A stretch of DNA of 5,699 nt, from the NCBI GenBank assembly GCA_027296045.1, contig JAPUJS010000418.1, positions 1 through 5,699 on the forward strand, written 5' to 3'. The notes under the pieces were generated by a model that saw only the letters and a program-made list of their open reading frames with translations, was not told where the DNA came from and did not search any database. The translations under genes were made by a program, and so were the position numbers. Shown here one piece after another: positions 1-5,699 of the stretch. Positions within the stretch are counted from its first letter, which is position 1, and each line of letters opens with the position of its first letter. The stretch comes from a bacterium (GTDB lineage Bacteria > Latescibacterota > UBA2968).

Positions 1-1325
<1,325 letters not shown>

Positions 1326-1383
1326 GAAGCCCTTCCCTTGTCGGACAATAGAGCCCGTCTGTAAATGGAAGAGGGATTGAAAC

Positions 1384-1425
1384 AAAAAGTCCGCCTCTCT
1401 TGGCTTGGAGAGACGGACTTTTTTT
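1384..1425 (+). terminator. Rho-independent terminator after ppdK
   Basis: GTCCG (1389-1393) pairs with CGGAC (1414-1418). After one C-A mismatch, CCTCTC-type pairing continues between 1395-1400 and 1407-1412, including one T-G pair, around a 6-nt loop TGGCTT (1401-1406). Seven T (1419-1425) follow, and five A (1384-1388) precede the stem and can pair with the first Ts. Because the A and T tracts flank the stem symmetrically, the element could also stop transcription on the - strand. It lies 58 nt after the ppdK stop and upstream of the parA promoter, so it insulates the two units. Confidence 0.93.
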
Positions 1426-1462
1426 ATAACAAAGAAATGAATGCCTCACCCGGGAGCGACGC

Positions 1463-1491
1463 TTGATTTTCCCCCCCCGATGCCCTATATT
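1463..1491 (+). promoter_or_regulatory. Sigma70-type promoter of parAB
   Basis: The -35 is TTGATT (1463-1468), then a 17-nt spacer, then the -10 TATATT (1486-1491). The match is 4 of 6 to TTGACA and 5 of 6 to TATAAT at ideal spacing. The predicted transcription start is near G1498, which gives a 5' leader of about 47 nt before the parA ATG at 1545. The spacer contains a run of eight C (1471-1478). The site sits just after the ppdK terminator, where a parAB promoter is needed. This is inferred from sequence only. Confidence 0.7.
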
Positions 1492-1544
1492 TAACCGGCC
1501 TGAAAAATCTCTAAAAACCTTTTATCTCAACGTGTTTTTTATCT

Positions 1545-2306
1545 ATGTCTCGAGTCATTGCCATTGCCAATCAGAAAGGTGGGGTCGGTAAAACCACCAC
1601 GGCCGTCAACCTGGCCGCTTGCCTGGCTGCGGCCGAAAAGAAAACCCTGATGCTCGACATAGACCCCCAGGCCAATGCCACCAGCGGATTTGGCTATGTT
1701 GTGGATGAGCAAACGCCCTGTGTCTATGAAATGCTCGTTCAGGAGCGCAACATCGGCACCATCCTCCAGGAAACCGAAATCGACTACCTCACCCTGGCAC
1801 CCTCCCATATCCGGCTCACCGGCGCCGAAATCGAGATGGTCAGTGTGCTCTCTCGAGAACGCCGCCTCCAACATTCCATCGCCTCCATCCGCGACCAATA
1901 CGACTACATCATCATCGACTGCCCGCCGTCTCTGGGCTTGCTCACGCTCAATGCCCTCACGGGGGCCGATTCCGTGCTCATTCCCATCCAGTGTGAATAC
2001 TATGCCCTGGAGGGTCTGAGCAAACTGCTCAACACCCTGCGTCTGGTTCAAAAGCATCTCAACCCCCAGCTCCAGATCGAAGGCGTCTTATTAACCATGT
2101 ATGACGGTCGCCTCAACCTGTCGCGTCAGGTTGCCGAAGAGGCCAAATCTCACTTCGGCGATCGGGTCTATAAAACCGTCATCGGACGCAATGTCAAGCT
2201 CAGCGAAGCCCCCAGTTTTGGCAAGCCGATCATTCTGTATGACATTATGTCCACCGGGGCACAAAACTACATGAACCTGGCCGGAGAGGTAATCAACCAT
2301 GGCTGA
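1545..2306 (+). CDS. parA: Chromosome-partitioning ATPase ParA (Soj)
   Basis: ParA is a cytoplasmic deviant Walker ATPase that dimerises on ATP, coats the nucleoid non-specifically and is released when ParB stimulates ATP hydrolysis, so that ParB-parS complexes move along the ParA gradient. The 253-residue protein has the usual length of a short chromosomal Soj-type ParA, with no N-terminal HTH extension as in plasmid type Ia proteins. Motifs are KGGVGKTTT at 11-19 with signature Lys11, LDIDPQ (Walker A') at 37-42, IIIDCPPSLG (Walker B) at 122-131, and MYDGRLNLSRQV plus GRNVKLSEAPSFGKPI near 185-229, regions involved in DNA binding and the dimer surface in Soj. The ATG at 1545 gives the typical MSRVIAIANQKGG start. 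No Shine-Dalgarno motif precedes it; the leader is T-rich. The 3' end overlaps parB by 8 bp. MinD-like proteins are related, but the parB partner and the motifs decide for ParA. Confidence 0.97.
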   Translation: MSRVIAIANQKGGVGKTTTAVNLAACLAAAEKKTLMLDIDPQANATSGFGYVVDEQTPCVYEMLVQERNIGTILQETEIDYLTLAPSHIRLTGAEIEMVSVLSRERRLQHSIASIRDQYDYIIIDCPPSLGLLTLNALTGADSVLIPIQCEYYALEGLSKLLNTLRLVQKHLNPQLQIEGVLLTMYDGRLNLSRQVAEEAKSHFGDRVYKTVIGRNVKLSEAPSFGKPIILYDIMSTGAQNYMNLAGEVINHG

Positions 2307-3180
2307 ACGCAAAGCCCTCGGAAAAGGGCTCGGAGCTCTCATCCCGGGCGCTGAATCCGAAGCGGTGACCCAGGAAGCTGTTCCCCAGGGAAAGCAGGTT
2401 CTCGACATTAACGTGGCCGATATCGAAGCCAACCCCCACCAGCCGCGCAACGCATTTGACCCCAAAGCCATTTCGGAACTGGCCCAATCCATCCGGGAAA
2501 AAGGCATCATTCAGCCCCTCTCCGTGCGCCGGTTTGGATCGGGCTATCAGCTTATTGCAGGCGAACGACGCTTCCGAGCCGCCCAGCAGGCCGATTTGGA
2601 AACCGTTCCTGCCCTGGTCATAGATGTGGCCACCGATCAGGAAATGATGGAACTCTCCCTGATCGAAAACATTCAGCGCGAAGATCTCAACCCCGTCGAA
2701 GAAGCCAAGGCCTACCGAATGCTCATGGACCAGTGCTTTCTCACCCAGGAAGAAGTGGCCGAAAAGGTTGGCAAAGACCGCTCCACCGTTGCCAACACCC
2801 TCCGTCTCTTACGCCTGACACCCGAAGTCCTCGACGCACTCCAATCCGGTCAAATCACCCAAGGACATGCCCGCACCCTCCTGGGCCTGGAAGACGACCG
2901 GCTTCAAGTCACCCTCTGCCAACAAATCATCTCCCAGGGCCTATCGGTGCGCAGGGTCGAAGCCCTGGTCAAAGCCTACAAAGAAGGCAAGGCCGAAAAA
3001 CCCAAAACACAGCCCCCAAAAGACCCGCACATTCTGTCCCTGGAAGAAGACCTCCAGCGCCGTCTCGGAACGGGTGTCCACATCAACCGCCGGGGCAAAA
3101 AAGGCAAAATCGAAATCGAATTCTACACCGACGACGACCTGGAACGCCTCCTGGACCTGCTCGGCACAACCGGGTTTTAG
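2299..3180 (+). CDS. parB: Chromosome-partitioning protein ParB (Spo0J), CTPase DNA clamp
   Basis: ParB binds parS centromere sites, loads as a CTP-dependent sliding clamp, and stimulates ParA ATPase. The 293-residue product shows the full domain order. The N-terminal ParA-stimulating peptide contains LGKGLGALIPG (7-17). The ParB/Srx CTP-binding domain has NPHQPR (45-50), GERRFRAAQQA (88-98) and LIENIQRED (121-129). The helix-turn-helix for parS follows (LTQEEVAEKVGKDRSTVANTLRL, about 148-170) with ITQGHARTLLGL (186-197). A charged linker rich in Lys and Pro (228-243) leads to the C-terminal dimerisation domain (about 247-290). The start ATG lies inside the end of parA, with purine-rich GGAGAGG at 2283-2289 nine nt upstream, so translation is probably coupled. 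No parS-like palindrome was found in this window, so the centromere sites must lie elsewhere. Confidence 0.97.
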   Translation: MAERKALGKGLGALIPGAESEAVTQEAVPQGKQVLDINVADIEANPHQPRNAFDPKAISELAQSIREKGIIQPLSVRRFGSGYQLIAGERRFRAAQQADLETVPALVIDVATDQEMMELSLIENIQREDLNPVEEAKAYRMLMDQCFLTQEEVAEKVGKDRSTVANTLRLLRLTPEVLDALQSGQITQGHARTLLGLEDDRLQVTLCQQIISQGLSVRRVEALVKAYKEGKAEKPKTQPPKDPHILSLEEDLQRRLGTGVHINRRGKKGKIEIEFYTDDDLERLLDLLGTTGF

Positions 3181-3202
3181 CTGTTCCGTCATCCAAACGA
3201 TC

Positions 3203-3239
3203 AGAGGCCGACCCTATAAGGTCGGCCTCTTGTGTGTTT
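3203..3239 (+). terminator. Hairpin between parB and ftsY, weak or partial terminator
   Basis: AGAGGCCGACC (3203-3213) pairs perfectly with GGTCGGCCTCT (3220-3230) around the 6-nt loop CTATAA. The stem is 11 bp and GC-rich, 22 nt after the parB stop. The following tract, TGTGTGTTTC, is interrupted by G, which is a poor release signal. No promoter is visible between the hairpin and ftsY, so partial read-through into ftsY, or a role in mRNA processing or stability, is as likely as full termination. Confidence 0.7.
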
Positions 3240-3247
3240 CAACACGC
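3232..3247 (+). repeat. Small inverted repeat abutting the ftsY ribosome binding site
   Basis: GTGTGT (3232-3237) can pair with ACACGC (3242-3247), with one T-G pair, around the loop TTCA. The core GTGTT-TC-AACAC is a near-perfect palindrome. It ends directly before the AGGAG of ftsY at 3248, so the folded RNA would sit against the ribosome binding site. The stem is short, and function is uncertain. Confidence 0.35.
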
Positions 3248-3252
3248 AGGAG
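3248..3252 (+). promoter_or_regulatory. Ribosome binding site fixing the ftsY start
   Basis: AGGAG lies 5 nt before the ATG at 3258. The same frame stays open far upstream inside parB, to an ATG at 2733, but that upstream part is out-of-frame parB sequence with no FtsY similarity. This motif and the ftsY protein signature choose 3258 as the true start. Confidence 0.8.
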
Positions 3253-3257
3253 AACCC

Positions 3258-4187
3258 ATGCTCGGCAACCTCATCCAAAAATTCAAAGACGGCCTGGCCA
3301 AAACCCGCCAGGGGATGATCGACAAAATCCGCGAAGTCATCCGCCTCAAGCCCACCCTCGACGAAGAAACCTTAGAGGACATCGAAGAAATTCTCATCCA
3401 GGCCGATGTCGGCGTAGACCCGACCCTGCGCATTATTGACCGGTTGCGAGAACGCGTCAAAAACGGGGAAGCCGCCGAAGACCTCGAAAACGCCGTCCAA
3501 CAATTCCTGGAAGAGGAAATCCGCCAAATCCTCCAGTCCCACCCCCACAACGCACGCCCCACCCCCACAACCAAGCCCCATGTCATTCTCATCGTCGGTG
3601 TCAACGGCACCGGCAAAACCACCACCATTGGCAAATTGGCCAAACGCTACACCGATGCGGGCCAAAAAGTCCTCCTGGCTGCCTGCGACACCTTCCGGGC
3701 AGCCGCCATCGACCAGCTCTCCATATGGGCCGACCGCGCGGGTGTGGACATCGTCCGCCACCAACCGGGTGCCGACGCCGCCGCCGTCGCCTTCGATGCC
3801 CTCTCTGCAGCAAAAGCGCGAGGGGTCGACATTGTACTCATCGACACCGCAGGCCGTCTCCACACCAAAGTCAATTTGATGGAGGAGGTCAAAAAAATTC
3901 GTCGGGTCATCGCCAAAGCCCAGGACGGTGCCCCCCACGAAACCCTCCTGGTGCTCGATGCTACAACCGGACAGAACGCGATTGCACAGGCCCGACAGTT
4001 TCACCAGGACCTGGACCTGACCGGATTGGTTTTGGCCAAACTCGACAGCACTGCCAAGGGGGGGGTGGTCATCGCCATTGCGGACGAACTCGGCCTGCCC
4101 GTCCAAATGGTCGGCCTGGGTGAAGGAATAGAAGATTTGCGTGACTTCGATCCGGAGGCATTTATCGAGGCTTTATTTGTCGAATAA
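3258..4187 (+). CDS. ftsY: Signal recognition particle receptor FtsY
   Basis: FtsY is the SRP receptor GTPase. It pairs with Ffh bound to ribosome-nascent chains at the inner membrane face and hands them to SecYEG, with reciprocal GTP hydrolysis. The 309-residue protein has a helical N domain (about 1-100, with LEDIEEILIQADVGVDPT at 39-56) and a G domain. The G domain carries GVNGTGKTTT (P-loop, 114-123), DTFRAAAIDQL (144-154), DTAGR (196-200), AKLDSTAKGG (260-269, where the FtsY family usually has TKLD) and MVGLGEGIEDLRDFD (284-298). The protein ends soon after the last motif, so the M domain of Ffh is absent, which rules out Ffh. The long acidic A domain of enterobacterial FtsY is also absent. 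The first 20 residues form a basic, amphipathic-looking helix that could serve membrane binding. It sits 77 bp after parB, behind a hairpin, with no clear promoter of its own. Confidence 0.97.
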   Translation: MLGNLIQKFKDGLAKTRQGMIDKIREVIRLKPTLDEETLEDIEEILIQADVGVDPTLRIIDRLRERVKNGEAAEDLENAVQQFLEEEIRQILQSHPHNARPTPTTKPHVILIVGVNGTGKTTTIGKLAKRYTDAGQKVLLAACDTFRAAAIDQLSIWADRAGVDIVRHQPGADAAAVAFDALSAAKARGVDIVLIDTAGRLHTKVNLMEEVKKIRRVIAKAQDGAPHETLLVLDATTGQNAIAQARQFHQDLDLTGLVLAKLDSTAKGGVVIAIADELGLPVQMVGLGEGIEDLRDFDPEAFIEALFVE

Positions 4188-4227
4188 ATACCTGTTAATA
4201 ATAAGAATAATTAATCATTTGAGAATC

Positions 4228-4256
4228 TTGACGTTAACGTTAAAGTTGGGTATATT
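4228..4256 (+). promoter_or_regulatory. Strong sigma70-type promoter of iscS, predicted leaderless
   Basis: The -35 is TTGACG (4228-4233) and the -10 is TATATT (4251-4256), each 5 of 6 to consensus, with a 17-nt spacer. The region upstream is very AT-rich, like an UP element; only 21 of the 75 intergenic bases at 4188-4262 are G or C. Placing +1 seven nt after the -10 puts it at A4263, the first base of the iscS ATG. No Shine-Dalgarno motif lies between the -10 and the ATG. The promoter is well supported by sequence; the leaderless start is an inference. Confidence 0.8.
4231..4243 (+). repeat. Overlapping palindromes within the iscS promoter (candidate operator)
   Basis: ACGTTAACGT (4231-4240) and TTAACGTTAA (4234-4243) are both perfect 10-bp palindromes. 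Together they form a tandem ACGTTA-ACGTTA repeat overlapping the end of the -35 and the spacer. A repressor bound here would block RNA polymerase. I do not recognise it as the site of a specific regulator. Confidence 0.45.
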
Positions 4257-4262
4257 GAACCC

Positions 4263-5480
4263 ATGATGCCCGTCCAGACACCCATATATATGGACCACCA
4301 TGCCACCACACCTGTGGACGAGCGGGTGTTGGAGGCGATGTTGCCTTATTTCAAGGGCCAGTTTGGCAATGCCGCCAGCCGTACGCACATCTTTGGCTGG
4401 ACGGCCGAAGAAGCTGTGGACCGGGCACGGGAACAAATATCGGCGCTCATCGGCGCACAGCCCAAAGAAATCATCTTCACCTCCGGTGCCACCGAATCCA
4501 ATAACCTGGCCGTCAAAGGGGTTGCCGCAGCTTACCGGGACCGTGGCAACCACATCATCACCCAGACCACAGAACACCACGCCGTTCTCGACCCCTGTAA
4601 AGCCCTCAAACGCCAGGGGTATGACATTGCGGTTCTTCCGGTCGACAAATACGGGCAACTTTCTGCGCAGGCTATCGCCGAAGCCATGACCGATCAAACC
4701 ATCCTGGTCTCGGTTATGGCGGCCAACAATGAAATTGGTACATTGCAATCCGTCTCTGAAATTGGCACCATTTGCAAAGAAAAAAACATACCTTTTCATA
4801 GCGATGCCGCTCAGGCAGTAGGAAAAATCCCCCTCGATGTGGAAGCCCACGGCATGGACCTGCTGTCCATCTCTGCCCACAAACTATATGGCCCCAAAGG
4901 GGTCGGCGTTCTCTATGTCCGTGCAAAGCCCCGTATTCAGGTCGTGGCCCAGATGGACGGCGGCGGTCACGAACGCGGGATGCGTTCCGGCACCCTGAAC
5001 GTGCCTGGCATTGTGGGGTTAGGGGTTGCCTGTGAAATTGCCCAAGAAGAAATGGCTGCCGAAGCAAAAGAGACCAAAATCCTCCGGGATCGCCTGCAGC
5101 AAAAACTCTTCGATGGCCTGGACCAGATCTATCTGAATGGCCATCCCGAAAAGCGTCTGGCAGGCAATCTCAACATCTCCTTTGCCTGTGCCGACGGCGA
5201 AAGCCTCTTGATGGGCCTGTCCGACATCGCCCTTTCATCGGGGTCGGCCTGCACCTCCGCAACCCTCGAACCCTCGTATGTCCTCCACGCCCTTGGTCTA
5301 TCGAAAGACCTTGCCCAAAACAGCATTCGTTTTGGCATTGGCCGGCACAATACCGAAAGTGAAATCGATTATGTTGCCGCCCAAGTGATTGCAGAAGTCA
5401 ACCGATTGCGGGAAATTTCACCGCATTATAAATCTGATCCGGAATCGAAACAGATCGCAGAGAAAGCAGAATCGTTCTGA
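4263..5480 (+). CDS. iscS: Cysteine desulfurase IscS (PLP-dependent)
   Basis: IscS converts L-cysteine to L-alanine and holds the sulfur as a persulfide for Fe-S cluster assembly, tRNA thiolation and other sulfur transfers. The 405-residue protein is a class V aminotransferase-fold enzyme of IscS/NifS type. It shows MDHHATTPVDERV (10-22), FTSGATESNNLAVKG (72-86), TEHHAVLD with the PLP-stacking His105 (103-110), HSDAAQAVGK (179-188), SAHKLYGPKGVG with the PLP Lys207 (204-215), GGGHERGMRSGT (233-244) and SSGSACTSATLEPSYVLHALG with the catalytic Cys330 (325-345). The SSGSACTS loop and the length match group I IscS rather than SufS. The C-terminus (after LREISP) differs from the enterobacterial tail that contacts IscU. 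Two adjacent ATGs (4263, 4266) are possible starts. 4263 coincides with the predicted +1; starting at 4266 would give the E. coli-like numbering Lys206 and His104. No iscR lies upstream and no iscU is visible. Confidence 0.96.
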   Translation: MMPVQTPIYMDHHATTPVDERVLEAMLPYFKGQFGNAASRTHIFGWTAEEAVDRAREQISALIGAQPKEIIFTSGATESNNLAVKGVAAAYRDRGNHIITQTTEHHAVLDPCKALKRQGYDIAVLPVDKYGQLSAQAIAEAMTDQTILVSVMAANNEIGTLQSVSEIGTICKEKNIPFHSDAAQAVGKIPLDVEAHGMDLLSISAHKLYGPKGVGVLYVRAKPRIQVVAQMDGGGHERGMRSGTLNVPGIVGLGVACEIAQEEMAAEAKETKILRDRLQQKLFDGLDQIYLNGHPEKRLAGNLNISFACADGESLLMGLSDIALSSGSACTSATLEPSYVLHALGLSKDLAQNSIRFGIGRHNTESEIDYVAAQVIAEVNRLREISPHYKSDPESKQIAEKAESF

Positions 5481-5501
5481 ATACGGATTCCTATTTATCT
5501 C

Positions 5502-5507
5502 AAGGAG
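5502..5507 (+). promoter_or_regulatory. Ribosome binding site of the mrp gene
   Basis: AAGGAG lies 10 nt before the ATG at 5518 and 16 nt before the second in-frame ATG at 5524, so it favours the first. No promoter or terminator is visible in the 37-nt gap after iscS, which suggests co-transcription with iscS. Confidence 0.8.
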
Positions 5508-5517
5508 TTTATCCCCA

Positions 5518-5699
5518 ATGCCAATGCCCCAGCCACCGCAGCCTCAAATCCTTCCCGGCATCAAACACACCATCGCCGTTTCCAGCGGCAAAGGCGGGGT
5601 TGGCAAATCCACTACGAGTGTCAACCTGGCCATTGCATTGACCAAACAGGAAGCCAGCGTCGGCCTCCTGGATGCCGACATCTACGGCCCCAACATCCC
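5518..5699 (+). CDS. mrp: Mrp/ApbC-family Fe-S cluster carrier ATPase, N-terminal part (3' end outside the window)
   Basis: Mrp/ApbC (Nbp35/Ind1 relatives) are cytoplasmic P-loop ATPases that bind and transfer Fe-S clusters to apoproteins. Sixty complete codons and two bases of the next are present. After a short Pro/Gln-rich start (MPMPQPPQPQILPG) the protein has TIAVSSGKGGVGKSTTSVNL, a deviant Walker A motif at 24-31 with signature Lys25, and then GLLDADIYGPNIP (49-61). The DADIYGPNIP form is characteristic of Mrp and separates it from ParA and MinD. The P-loop begins about 23 residues from the start, so the N-terminal MIP18/DUF59 domain found in many bacterial Mrp proteins is absent. The cluster-binding CxxC motif would lie beyond the window. 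Adjacency to iscS supports a role in Fe-S biogenesis. Confidence 0.93.
   Translation, partial: MPMPQPPQPQILPGIKHTIAVSSGKGGVGKSTTSVNLAIALTKQEASVGLLDADIYGPNI

Noticed and set aside
1365..1466. 33-codon reading frame (MEEGLKQKV...) between ppdK and parA
   Set aside because: It runs through the rho-independent terminator and into the parA -35 region, has no ribosome binding site, and encodes no recognisable motif.
3235..3247. TGTTTCA, identical to the left arm of parS, just after parB
   Set aside because: The right half (ACACGC) does not continue the parS palindrome, so it is not a credible site. It fits better as a small inverted repeat before ftsY.
2733..3257. In-frame upstream extension of ftsY to an ATG inside parB
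   Set aside because: The extension is low-complexity Pro/Arg/His-rich translation of parB in the wrong frame. The SD motif and FtsY similarity begin at 3258.
4195..4215. AT-rich imperfect inverted repeat after ftsY, considered as a terminator
   Set aside because: The possible stem is only about 5 A-T pairs with no GC core and no T tract. It is better read as AT-rich sequence upstream of the iscS promoter.
5479..5517. Promoter or terminator between iscS and mrp
   Set aside because: No -35/-10 pair and no stable stem is visible; GAAT-ACGG-ATTC gives only a 4-bp stem.

Overview
The window is a gene-dense stretch of bacterial chromosome. All six genes lie on the + strand and all are recognisable housekeeping genes. 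Coding DNA is fairly GC-rich with many C-ending codons, while the control regions are AT-rich. The two promoters fit the sigma70/SigA consensus well, with -10 TATATT and a 17-nt spacer in both. PPDK, a chromosomal-type ParA/ParB pair, an IscS close to the proteobacterial form and an Mrp ATPase suit a Gram-negative-like bacterium, perhaps with anaerobic or flexible glycolysis. I cannot name the phylum from the sequence.

Layout: (1) 1-1325 holds the C-terminal half of pyruvate phosphate dikinase, followed by a strong rho-independent terminator at 1384-1425. (2) A promoter at 1463-1491 drives parA (1545-2306) and parB (2299-3180), which overlap by 8 bp. (3) A perfect 11-bp hairpin with a poor T-tract (3203-3239) separates parB from ftsY (3258-4187), the signal recognition particle receptor. 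(4) A 75-bp AT-rich spacer holds a near-consensus promoter whose predicted start site falls on the first base of the next start codon. That gene is iscS, a cysteine desulfurase (4263-5480). It is followed after 37 bp by the first 61 codons of an Mrp/ApbC-type Fe-S carrier ATPase (5518 to the window end).

Functionally there are four modules: pyruvate/PEP interconversion, chromosome segregation (ParA ATPase with ParB CTPase/DNA clamp), co-translational membrane targeting (FtsY), and Fe-S cluster biogenesis (IscS as sulfur donor, Mrp as carrier). I found no mobile element, CRISPR array, tRNA, rRNA or unknown protein family. The points worth a second look are regulatory: the probable leaderless iscS transcript, the overlapping palindromes in its promoter, a C8 tract in the parA promoter spacer, and the leaky-looking hairpin pair before ftsY. 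I do not see a previously undescribed system here.
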